A DNA stretch of 64,000 nt from assembly GCF_047372505.1 (NCBI RefSeq), contig NZ_JBKBEU010000001.1, positions 3,224,001-3,288,000 of the forward strand, in the 5' to 3' direction. Positions 17,654 through 25,098 of the stretch are shown one piece after another. How positions within the stretch are numbered: position 1 is the stretch's first letter; every line of letters starts with the position of its first letter. A program made the translations under genes and the position numbers. This stretch comes from Phaeobacter cretensis. Its GTDB lineage: Bacteria > Pseudomonadota > Alphaproteobacteria > Rhodobacterales > Rhodobacteraceae. The notes under the pieces were generated by a model. The model did not search any database, was not told the DNA's origin, and was given only the letters and a program-made list of their open reading frames with translations.

Positions 17654-18436
17654 ATGTATAATACCATCACGCTGACGACCGACGACCGGGGCGTAGCAAC
17701 ACTGACCCTGAACCGTCCGGCAAAGCACAACGCCATGTCCGGTGAGATGCTGCAGGAGCTGAAGGCAGCTGTGGCGGTGCTCGCAGATGACCAGACTGTA
17801 CGTGTGGTTGTTCTGAAGGGGGCTGGTAAAAGCTTTTGCGCCGGTGGTGATCTGACCTGGATGCAGGCGCAGATGGATGCCGATGCTGTTACCCGCGCAC
17901 GAGAGGCGCGGGTGTTGGCGGAAATGCTGATGGCCATCAATACATTGCCGCAGCCAGTCATCGGCGCCATTCAGGGCAATGCTTTTGGTGGCGGTGTGGG
18001 GATGGCTTCGGTCTGCGATGTCGCGATTGGAGCGGATCATATCAAGATGGGTTTGACCGAAACCCGGCTTGGTCTGATCCCAGCTACTATTGGCCCCTAT
18101 GTTGTTGCGCGCATGGGCGAGGCGCGCGCACGGCGGGTGTTTATGTCGTCGCGTCTGTTTGACGCCGCCGAGGCGGTCGATCTGGGGATTCTTGCGCGGG
18201 TTGTACCTGCCGCAGATTTGGACGCCGCAATCGAGGCTGAAGTGACCCCTTATCTTAGTTGCGCGCCCGAAGCAGTGGCCGCGGCGAAGGCGTTGGCGCG
18301 GAGTTTAGGGCCCAAAATCGACGACGCAGTGATTGATCATACCATCGCCGCCTTGATCAGTCGTTGGGAGGGGAACGAGGCGCCGGAGGGCATTGCGGCG
18401 TTTTTTGCTAAGGAAAAGCCGAGCTGGCAGCGATAA
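17654..18436 (+). CDS. Enoyl-CoA hydratase, probable methylglutaconyl-CoA hydratase
   Basis: A 260-residue crotonase-fold protein that in this context hydrates 3-methylglutaconyl-CoA to HMG-CoA. It has LNRPAKHNAMSGEM, the oxyanion-hole segments AGKSFCAGGDL and GNAFGGGVGMASVCDVAI, and the TETRLGLIPATIGPYV loop with the catalytic Glu region. ATG 17654 matches the family N-terminus. It is the last gene of the leucine cluster and is followed by a hairpin before nuo. It would be liuC by analogy; assignment to this exact substrate rests on neighbours. Confidence 0.9.
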   Translation: MYNTITLTTDDRGVATLTLNRPAKHNAMSGEMLQELKAAVAVLADDQTVRVVVLKGAGKSFCAGGDLTWMQAQMDADAVTRAREARVLAEMLMAINTLPQPVIGAIQGNAFGGGVGMASVCDVAIGADHIKMGLTETRLGLIPATIGPYVVARMGEARARRVFMSSRLFDAAEAVDLGILARVVPAADLDAAIEAEVTPYLSCAPEAVAAAKALARSLGPKIDDAVIDHTIAALISRWEGNEAPEGIAAFFAKEKPSWQR

Positions 18437-18466
18437 CTCCGTCAAAAATGCCGGTTTTCTTTCACT

Positions 18467-18494
18467 AAGGCGTGCCTTTTGCCAGGCGCGCCTT
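18467..18494 (+). terminator. Hairpin terminator after the leucine cluster
   Basis: AAGGCGTGCCT (18467-18477) pairs with AGGCGCGCCTT (18484-18494), one G-U pair, loop of six. It lies 30 bases after the hydratase stop and separates this cluster from nuo. The T-run is short. Confidence 0.55.
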
Positions 18495-18673
18495 ATCCTA
18501 TGAAAACAATAGGGTTTACCGTCTGTGATGTTGATCTGCTGCGCAGGTAACAGAAGGTTTAGCCATTAACGATGCGTTGGTTGACGGTGAGGGGGCAGCG
18601 GAGTAGACACAGGCCAAGTCAACACGCCAATTGACGGCGCGCAGAAATCCGCGCGCACGGAAAGGAGCCACTC

Positions 18674-19039
18674 GTGGAAGAGATGTTGCGGGAATACCTC
18701 CCGATTCTGGTGTTTCTGGCCGTAGCGGTCGGGCTTGGAATTGTTCTTATTTTGGCGGCAGTTGTGCTGGCCGTCCGCAATCCGGACCCTGAAAAGGTCA
18801 GCGCTTATGAATGCGGATTTAACGCATTCGACGACGCACGGATGAAATTTGATGTCAGGTTTTACCTGGTGTCGATTCTGTTCATCATTTTTGATTTGGA
18901 AATTGCATTTTTGTTTCCTTGGGCGGTCGGTTTCAAGGACATGAGCGATGCGGGCTTCTGGTCGATGATGGTGTTTCTCGCTGTGCTGACCATTGGTTTT
19001 GCCTATGAGTGGAAGAAAGGGGCCCTGGAATGGGAGTGA
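18674..19039 (+). CDS. nuoA: NADH-quinone oxidoreductase subunit A
   Basis: Small membrane subunit of complex I, 121 residues with three hydrophobic segments. The conserved YECGFNAFDDARMKFDVRFYLVSILFIIFDLEIAFLFPW loop and helix are diagnostic (about residues 46-85). Start is GTG 18674 with AAAGGAG six bases upstream. It is the first gene of the operon, so the nuo promoter should lie in the 237-base gap after the leucine cluster. I could not identify a convincing promoter there. Confidence 0.97.
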   Translation: MEEMLREYLPILVFLAVAVGLGIVLILAAVVLAVRNPDPEKVSAYECGFNAFDDARMKFDVRFYLVSILFIIFDLEIAFLFPWAVGFKDMSDAGFWSMMVFLAVLTIGFAYEWKKGALEWE

Positions 19040-19563
19040 TGACCGGAGCCAATACGGCTGGCGTCGACAAGGAAGTCGTCACCCAGGCCCTTAATGCGGA
19101 GTTGCAGGACAAAGGCTTCCTGCTCACCTCTGCAGAAGACATTATCAACTGGGCCCGCACCGGGTCTCTGCACTGGATGACCTTCGGTCTGGCTTGTTGT
19201 GCGGTTGAGATGATGCACACCTCTATGCCGCGCTATGATGCAGAGCGTTTCGGTATCGCGCCGCGGGCGTCTCCGCGCCAGTCGGATGTGATGATCGTTG
19301 CAGGCACACTGACCAACAAGATGGCGCCCGCTCTGCGTAAGGTCTACGACCAGATGCCCGAACCGCGCTATGTGATTTCCATGGGGTCTTGTGCCAATGG
19401 CGGTGGCTACTACCACTATAGCTATTCTGTGGTCCGAGGCTGCGACAGGGTTGTACCGGTTGACGTCTACGTGCCGGGCTGCCCGCCGACGGCAGAGGCG
19501 TTGCTGTATGGTCTGATGCAATTGCAGCGCAAAATTCGCCGCACCGGCACGCTTGTGCGCTAA
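19030..19563 (+). CDS. nuoB: NADH-quinone oxidoreductase subunit B
   Basis: Peripheral-arm subunit that carries the terminal N2 [4Fe-4S] cluster next to the quinone site. About 177 residues. The cluster ligands show in FGLACCAVEMM (adjacent Cys pair), SMGSCANGGG and VPGCPPTAEAL. ATG 19030 overlaps the nuoA end by ten bases. ATG 19039, overlapping the nuoA stop as TGATG, is the alternative and would shorten the protein by three residues. It is co-transcribed with nuoA and nuoC. Confidence 0.96.
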   Translation: MGVMTGANTAGVDKEVVTQALNAELQDKGFLLTSAEDIINWARTGSLHWMTFGLACCAVEMMHTSMPRYDAERFGIAPRASPRQSDVMIVAGTLTNKMAPALRKVYDQMPEPRYVISMGSCANGGGYYHYSYSVVRGCDRVVPVDVYVPGCPPTAEALLYGLMQLQRKIRRTGTLVR

Positions 19564-19587
19564 GTGGCTTTGGTTGGAGAGACAAAT

Positions 19588-20193
19588 ATGACTGAAGCAC
19601 TGAACGAGCTTGGCACCCAGATCGCTGCAAAGCGCCCTGACTGCGTAATCGGCTGGGATGTTGCTTTTGATGAGCTCAACGTCGATGTTACCCCGTCAAA
19701 CCTGGCCGGATTTGTTGATTTTTTGAAATCAGATGCGGCGTGTAAATTCTCGTCTCTGGTTGATATTACGGCTGTAGACTACCCGGATCGTCCGAAACGG
19801 TTCGATGTGGTCTATCATTTCCTGTCGATGTATCAGAACCAACGGATCCGCCTGCGCGTATCGATCCGCGAAGACGAGATGCTGCCGTCGATTGTCGCGA
19901 TACATCCCTCCTCGAATTGGTTTGAGCGTGAGGTGTTCGACATGTTCGGCATCCTGTTCACAGGTCACCCTGATTTGCGCCGGATCCTGACGGACTACGG
20001 TTTCCGCGGCTATCCGCTGCGCAAGGATTTCCCGACAAGTGGCTATACCGAGGTCCGTTACGATGAGGCGCAAAAGCGTGTTGTCTACGAACCGGTTAGC
20101 TTGGTGCAGGAATATCGTCAGTTTGACTTCATGAGCCCATGGGAAGGAGCAGAGTACATCCTCCCTGGCGACGAAAAAGAGGGGGCGAAATGA
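19588..20193 (+). CDS. nuoC: NADH-quinone oxidoreductase subunit C
   Basis: Peripheral-arm 30-kDa-type subunit, 201 residues. The family signature is HPSSNWFEREVFDMFGILFTGHPDLRRILTDYGFRGYPLRKDFP. ATG 19588 has GGAGAG seven bases upstream; a GTG at 19564 in frame lacks such a site. NuoC and NuoD are separate here, as in alphaproteobacteria, not fused as in E. coli. The stop overlaps the nuoD ATG (20190-20193). Confidence 0.97.
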   Translation: MTEALNELGTQIAAKRPDCVIGWDVAFDELNVDVTPSNLAGFVDFLKSDAACKFSSLVDITAVDYPDRPKRFDVVYHFLSMYQNQRIRLRVSIREDEMLPSIVAIHPSSNWFEREVFDMFGILFTGHPDLRRILTDYGFRGYPLRKDFPTSGYTEVRYDEAQKRVVYEPVSLVQEYRQFDFMSPWEGAEYILPGDEKEGAK

Positions 20194-21404
20194 TGGACGG
20201 CTCCAAAATGGACGACGCCCTGACAGGTGAACAGAAAATCCGTAATTTCAACATCAACTTTGGCCCGCAACACCCTGCTGCACACGGTGTTTTGCGTTTG
20301 GTGCTAGAGCTTGATGGCGAAATCGTAGAACGATGTGATCCGCACATCGGCTTACTCCATCGTGGCACTGAAAAGCTGATGGAAAGCCGCACATACCTGC
20401 AGAACCTGCCGTATTTCGACCGCCTCGATTATGTGGCGCCGATGAATCAGGAACATGCCTGGTGTCTGGCAATTGAAAAGCTGACGGGTGTCGAGGTGCC
20501 GCGCCGTGCCTCGCTGATCCGTGTTCTATACTCCGAGATTGGCCGGATCCTGAACCACCTCCTGAACGTGACCACACAGGCGATGGATGTCGGTGCACTG
20601 ACCCCGCCACTGTGGGGGTTTGAAGAGCGCGAAAAGCTGATGATCTTCTATGAGCGCGCCTGCGGAGCCCGGCTTCACGCTGCGTACTTTCGCCCCGGCG
20701 GTGTTCATCAGGATCTCCCTGATGCGCTGGTCGATGATATCGAAGCCTGGACGCACACCTTCCCTGCGGTGATGGATGACATCGACGGACTGTTGACCGA
20801 AAACCGCATCTTCAAGCAGCGGAATGCTGACATCGGCGTCGTGACCGAAGAGGATATCCTGAACTACGGGTTCTCCGGCGTTATGGTCCGTGGTTCGGGC
20901 CTAGCGTGGGATCTGCGTCGCGCGCAGCCCTATGAATGCTATGATGAATTCGACTTTCAGATCCCGGTTGGAAAGAATGGCGATTGCTATGATCGCTACC
21001 TTGTCCGCATGGAAGAGATGCGCCAGTCGTTGTCGATCATTCGTCAGTGTATTGGCAAGCTGCGCGAAGCGCCCGGTGATATCCTGGCTCGTGGTAAGCT
21101 GTCGCCGCCCAAGCGTGGCGACATGAAAACCTCGATGGAGAGCCTTATCCACCATTTCAAGCTCTACACTGAAGGCTTCCATGTTCCTGCCGGTGAGGTC
21201 TATGCCGCTGTCGAAGCGCCAAAAGGAGAGTTCGGAGTTTATCTGGTCGCGGATGGTTCCAACAAACCTTATCGTGCCAAACTGCGTGCGCCGGGCTTCT
21301 TGCATCTGCAAGCCATGGATTATGTGGCCAAGGGCCACCAACTCGCTGACGTCGCTGCCATCATTGGTACCATGGATGTCGTATTTGGAGAGATTGACCG
21401 CTAA
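20190..21404 (+). CDS. nuoD: NADH-quinone oxidoreductase subunit D
   Basis: The 49-kDa-type subunit that forms the quinone pocket with NuoB. 404 residues. It shows FNINFGPQHPAAHGVLRLVLELDGE, IGLLHRGTEKL, PYFDRLDYVAPM and the C-terminal FGEIDR end. ATG 20190 overlaps the nuoC stop (ATGA) and has GAGGGGG in front. The longer frame that opens at 20139 lies inside nuoC and is rejected. Confidence 0.97.
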   Translation: MMDGSKMDDALTGEQKIRNFNINFGPQHPAAHGVLRLVLELDGEIVERCDPHIGLLHRGTEKLMESRTYLQNLPYFDRLDYVAPMNQEHAWCLAIEKLTGVEVPRRASLIRVLYSEIGRILNHLLNVTTQAMDVGALTPPLWGFEEREKLMIFYERACGARLHAAYFRPGGVHQDLPDALVDDIEAWTHTFPAVMDDIDGLLTENRIFKQRNADIGVVTEEDILNYGFSGVMVRGSGLAWDLRRAQPYECYDEFDFQIPVGKNGDCYDRYLVRMEEMRQSLSIIRQCIGKLREAPGDILARGKLSPPKRGDMKTSMESLIHHFKLYTEGFHVPAGEVYAAVEAPKGEFGVYLVADGSNKPYRAKLRAPGFLHLQAMDYVAKGHQLADVAAIIGTMDVVFGEIDR

Positions 21405-22621
21405 TGCTTCGTCGTCTGCATTCCGAACAACCCGATAGTTTTGCGTTTACGTCCGACAACCAGAAATGGGCGGACGCGCAGATCACCAAGTTCCCTGATG
21501 GCCGCCAGGCCAGCGCTATTATCCCACTTTTGTGGCGCGCACAGGAGCAAGAAGGCTGGTTGACAAAGCCTGCCATTGAATACGTCGCTGATATGCTCGG
21601 TATGGCGTATATCCGCGCCCTCGAGGTTGCGTCTTTCTACTTCATGTTTCAGTTGCAACCGACTGGATCCATAGCGCATGTTCAGATTTGCGGCACGACC
21701 TCCTGCATGATTTGTGGTGCTGAGGATCTGATTTCTGTCTGTCAGGAAAAGATCGCCAATAAGCCCTTCACTCTTTCAGCAGATGGGAAGTTCACATGGG
21801 AAGAGGTGGAGTGCCTTGGTGCGTGTACCAACGCGCCCATGGCTCAGATCGGCAAAGATTACTACGAAGATCTGACTGCTGAGGGGTTCGCCAAATTGCT
21901 GGATGATCTGTCTGCTGGCCAAGTGCCTCTGCCAGGTCCGCAAAACGGCCGTTACGCTGCAGAGCCGAAATCTGGTCTGACCTCACTGACTGAATATGAA
22001 AGCGGCAAGGCACAGTACAATGCATCAGTACAGCTTGCCTCTGATATTGGCGACACAGTGAAACGTATTGACGGGACCGAAGTGCCTCTTCTGACACTGT
22101 GGATCGGCAAGGATGGCAAGGTTGCCGGGCGGGATAGTGCTGACAGCCCACCGCCTGCGCCGAAAACACCGCAGCCTGCGGCGAAACAAGCCGAGGCGGC
22201 CAAAGCTGCCAAGAGCGATGCGCCTAAGAAAAAAAGTGATAGCCCTAAGAAAGCTGCTCCCAAAAAGAGCAGTGTTGATGAGGCTTCCTCAGCTAAAGCC
22301 TCTGGGGTTGAAGCCGCAGAGCCGGTTGAGGACAAGCCTGAAACTTTGACCGCTGCCCGTGGCGGCAAGGCGGATGATCTTAAGATGCTGAAAGGCGTTG
22401 GCCCCAAGTTGGAGCAGACCCTGAACGATTTGGGTTTCTTCCACTTTGACCAGATTGCAGTCTGGACCGACGAACAGGTTGCTTGGGTTGACAGCAGATT
22501 GAAATTCAAAGGGCGCATCGTCCGCGATGGCTGGATCGAACAGGCACGTAAACTGGCTGCTGGCGAAGAGACGGATTTCGCCAAAAAAGCCAAAGCCGAC
22601 GACCGCTACAAAAAAGACTGA
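21404..22621 (+). CDS. nuoE: NADH-quinone oxidoreductase subunit E with long C-terminal extension
   Basis: Residues 1-170 are the 24-kDa thioredoxin-like subunit with the N1a [2Fe-2S] ligands in CGTTSCMICG and CLGACTNAP. The protein then continues to 405 residues instead of the usual 170-240. About 245-320 is a Lys/Ala/Pro-rich flexible linker. Residues 324-385 form a compact helical domain with the helix-hairpin-helix-like LKGVGPKLEQTLNDLGFFHFDQIA. Long NuoE forms are known from Rhodobacter; the tail's role is not. ATG overlaps the nuoD stop by one base. No frameshift is seen, so the fusion is genuine. Confidence 0.96.
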   Translation: MLRRLHSEQPDSFAFTSDNQKWADAQITKFPDGRQASAIIPLLWRAQEQEGWLTKPAIEYVADMLGMAYIRALEVASFYFMFQLQPTGSIAHVQICGTTSCMICGAEDLISVCQEKIANKPFTLSADGKFTWEEVECLGACTNAPMAQIGKDYYEDLTAEGFAKLLDDLSAGQVPLPGPQNGRYAAEPKSGLTSLTEYESGKAQYNASVQLASDIGDTVKRIDGTEVPLLTLWIGKDGKVAGRDSADSPPPAPKTPQPAAKQAEAAKAAKSDAPKKKSDSPKKAAPKKSSVDEASSAKASGVEAAEPVEDKPETLTAARGGKADDLKMLKGVGPKLEQTLNDLGFFHFDQIAVWTDEQVAWVDSRLKFKGRIVRDGWIEQARKLAAGEETDFAKKAKADDRYKKD

Positions 22622-22675
22622 CACCACAATAACCGCGTCGGCCCTTTAGGGGCGGGGGCTAAAATATAGGACCAC

Positions 22676-22903
22676 ATGAGCGTAGAGCGCGACAAAGCAC
22701 TGGCAGCAAAGGGGCGGCACATCGCATTGGTGATTGCCGCGACCATGCTTTGCTGGCTGGCGATGTCTCTGTTCATTGGCCCCGCACTGGGGTTGGCTGG
22801 ACGCTATGCTCTGCTGTTTGATTTCGCGGCTCTCGCCGGTTTCATATATGCAGTGGTCAACATTTTTCAACTCTGGCGGATGCGCCAGGACAGCCAAAGG
22901 TAG
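22676..22903 (+). CDS. Small two-helix membrane protein of the nuo operon (DUF5337-like)
   Basis: A 75-residue protein with two predicted membrane helices (about residues 17-38 and 44-66) separated by a short GLAGRYA loop, and basic ends. It resembles the DUF5337 family that sits between nuoE and nuoF in Rhodobacteraceae. It has no cofactor motif. Co-transcription with nuo suggests an assembly or accessory part in the membrane, but no role is proven. nuoF begins six bases after its stop. Confidence 0.8.
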   Translation: MSVERDKALAAKGRHIALVIAATMLCWLAMSLFIGPALGLAGRYALLFDFAALAGFIYAVVNIFQLWRMRQDSQR

Positions 22904-22909
22904 GCAGAC

Positions 22910-24208
22910 ATGCTGAAGGACCAGGACCGGATCTTTACCAACCTTTACGGGATGCATGAGCGCACATTGGCAGGCGCAAAACAGCGGGGCCACTGGGATG
23001 GTACTGCGGGCATCATCGAAAAAGGGCGGGACTGGATCATTCAGAACATGAAGGATTCCGGCCTGCGCGGACGCGGTGGCGCGGGGTTCCCGACTGGCCT
23101 CAAATGGTCCTTTATGCCCAAGGAGAGTGATGGGCGTCCGTCTTATCTGGTCATCAACGCGGATGAATCCGAGCCGGGTACATGTAAAGACCGCGAGATC
23201 ATGCGTCATGATCCTCACACGTTGATCGAAGGTGCGCTGATCGCGTCCTTCGCGATGAATGCGCATACCTGCTACATCTACTTGCGCGGCGAATATATTC
23301 GCGAACGCGAGGCGCTGCAGGCTGCTATCGATGAATGCTACGATCAAGGCCTGCTGGGCCGCAACGCTGCCGGTTCTGGTTGGGACTTTGATGTCTTCCT
23401 ACACCATGGGGCCGGTGCCTACATCTGCGGCGAAGAAACTGCCTTGATCGAAAGCCTTGAGGGTAAGAAGGGGATGCCGCGGATGAAGCCGCCGTTCCCT
23501 GCGGGTGCAGGGCTCTATGGCTGCCCGACGACGGTGAACAACGTCGAATCCATTGCTGTGGTGCCGACAATCCTGCGACGTGGTCCGGACTGGTTTGCAG
23601 GCTTTGGTCGTGCGAACAATGCGGGCACCAAACTGTTTGCAATCTCTGGTCACGTCAACAACCCCTGTGTTGTCGAAGAAGCGATGTCCATTTCCTTTGA
23701 GGAACTGATTGAGAAGCATTGCGGCGGCATTCGCGGCGGTTGGGACAACCTGCTGGCGGTTATTCCCGGCGGTTCCTCGGTTCCATGTGTCCGCGGCGAG
23801 AAGATGAAAGACGCGGTCATGGATTTCGACTACCTGCGCGGTGAGCTGGGGTCGGGGCTTGGCACCGCGGCTGTTATCGTAATGGACAAACAGACCGACA
23901 TCATCAAAGCCATCTGGCGCTTGTCGAAGTTCTACAAGCACGAAAGCTGTGGGCAGTGTACGCCCTGCCGTGAAGGAACCGGCTGGATGATGCGTGTGAT
24001 GGATCGTCTAGTGAAAGGCGAAGCAGAGCTGGAAGAAATCGATATGCTTTGGGACGTTACAAAGCAGGTCGAAGGCCATACGATCTGTGCGCTCGGTGAT
24101 GCTGCAGCCTGGCCGATTCAGGGTCTGATCCGAAACTTTCGTGAGGAAATTGAAGACCGTATCAAAGCACAAAAGTCCGGGCGCATGGGCGCCATGGCTG
24201 CCGAATAA
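22910..24208 (+). CDS. nuoF: NADH-quinone oxidoreductase subunit F
   Basis: The 51-kDa-type catalytic subunit that binds FMN and NADH and carries the N3 [4Fe-4S] cluster. 432 residues. NADH/FMN motifs RGRGGAGFPTGLKW, NADESEPGTCKDR and GAGAYICGEETALIESLEG are present, as is the cluster segment ESCGQCTPCREG with a distant Cys in HTICALGDAAAWP. It lies between the DUF5337-like gene and two small accessory genes. Confidence 0.98.
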   Translation: MLKDQDRIFTNLYGMHERTLAGAKQRGHWDGTAGIIEKGRDWIIQNMKDSGLRGRGGAGFPTGLKWSFMPKESDGRPSYLVINADESEPGTCKDREIMRHDPHTLIEGALIASFAMNAHTCYIYLRGEYIREREALQAAIDECYDQGLLGRNAAGSGWDFDVFLHHGAGAYICGEETALIESLEGKKGMPRMKPPFPAGAGLYGCPTTVNNVESIAVVPTILRRGPDWFAGFGRANNAGTKLFAISGHVNNPCVVEEAMSISFEELIEKHCGGIRGGWDNLLAVIPGGSSVPCVRGEKMKDAVMDFDYLRGELGSGLGTAAVIVMDKQTDIIKAIWRLSKFYKHESCGQCTPCREGTGWMMRVMDRLVKGEAELEEIDMLWDVTKQVEGHTICALGDAAAWPIQGLIRNFREEIEDRIKAQKSGRMGAMAAE

Positions 24209-24226
24209 GGTCGGGGGGAGCAGCGG

Positions 24227-24577
24227 ATGATCACGGGTGTGACCAAGATAATGACAGTGCTTGCCCTTTGCGGCGGGTTGCTGGCGGGCTGTGAAGGGAT
24301 CGTCAATGATCGCCCGACCTATGCAGGCGTGCCGTTCAAGAGCAAATCCAAGGCTGTGAACAAAAAAGAGACACTCGCGGTTTTCACCGTCACCGTCTCC
24401 AAGGCTCCTCGTTCGCTTGAGGGGGCACGGCTTGCGGCTCACCACGAAGGAACCCGGTATTGCATCGAGAATTTCGGCTCGTCCCGCATTGATTGGCAGG
24501 TTAATCCGCTTGATGCAGATATCGCAGTTCCGCTGGATAATGATACCGCGGTCTATGGCGGAACCTGCACTCCGTGA
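24227..24577 (+). CDS. Putative lipoprotein in the nuo operon
   Basis: A 116-residue protein with signal segment and lipobox GGLLAGC (lipidation at about C22). The mature part (NKKETLAVFTVTVSK, TRYCIENFGSSRIDW, NDTAVYGGTCTP) has two Cys that could form a disulfide in the periplasm. GGGGGAG sits six bases before ATG 24227. It lies between nuoF and nuoG, so it is made with complex I. No function is known to me. Confidence 0.78.
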   Translation: MITGVTKIMTVLALCGGLLAGCEGIVNDRPTYAGVPFKSKSKAVNKKETLAVFTVTVSKAPRSLEGARLAAHHEGTRYCIENFGSSRIDWQVNPLDADIAVPLDNDTAVYGGTCTP

Positions 24578-24690
24578 GTATAGGCGTGACACATCCCACG
24601 GCAGCGCTGATAGCGCTTGTGCCGGTGTTATTGCATAACGCTGGCGTTTCCGCACGTGCTGCGCATTCTTCTTCAAAGGAATGTTCAACC

Positions 24691-25095
24691 ATGCGAAACC
24701 TGATTGTCACCTGTGCCACTTGCTTGTTGTTGTTGCCAACGATGGCAACGGCGAAACCGTCTTTGCGCGACGTGAAAGAGATCGAAGATCCTTTGTTTGC
24801 GGTCGCATTAGCCAAGGAAGTGTCAGATCACTGCGACAGTATTTCTGCGCGCTACTTGAAAGGCCTGACCGAGTTACGCCGCCTGCGCGCACGTGCAAAC
24901 GGATTGGGCTACACAGATACTGAAATCCGCGCCTACATCGGTTCGGATAAGGAAAAAACCCGGATGCGGGCAAAGGGCGAACGGTTCCTGGCGCAGAACG
25001 GGGTCTCTTACGAGAAAACGGAAACATTCTGTACGTTTGGTCGTGCAGAAATTAAGAAAAACAGCGCGATCGGCGTTTTATTGAGGGCGAAATAG
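24691..25095 (+). CDS. Secreted small helical protein in the nuo operon (DUF5333-like)
   Basis: A 134-residue protein with signal peptide MRNLIVTCATCLLLLPTMATA and a mostly helical mature part containing SDHCDSISARYLKGLTELRRLRARANGLGYTDTEIRAYIGSDKEKTRMR and a final FCTFGRAEI. It resembles DUF5333 proteins found between nuoF and nuoG in Rhodobacteraceae. The reading frame opens at 24574, but ATG 24691 starts the signal peptide and has AAAGGA upstream. nuoG begins three bases after the stop. Probably periplasmic; role unknown. Confidence 0.78.
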   Translation: MRNLIVTCATCLLLLPTMATAKPSLRDVKEIEDPLFAVALAKEVSDHCDSISARYLKGLTELRRLRARANGLGYTDTEIRAYIGSDKEKTRMRAKGERFLAQNGVSYEKTETFCTFGRAEIKKNSAIGVLLRAK

Positions 25096-25098
25096 ACC

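Noticed and set aside
22646..23347. 233-residue minus-strand open frame opposite the DUF5337-like gene and nuoF
   Set aside because: Antisense to nuoF codons, His/Arg/Gln-rich composition typical of shadow frames, no start signal.
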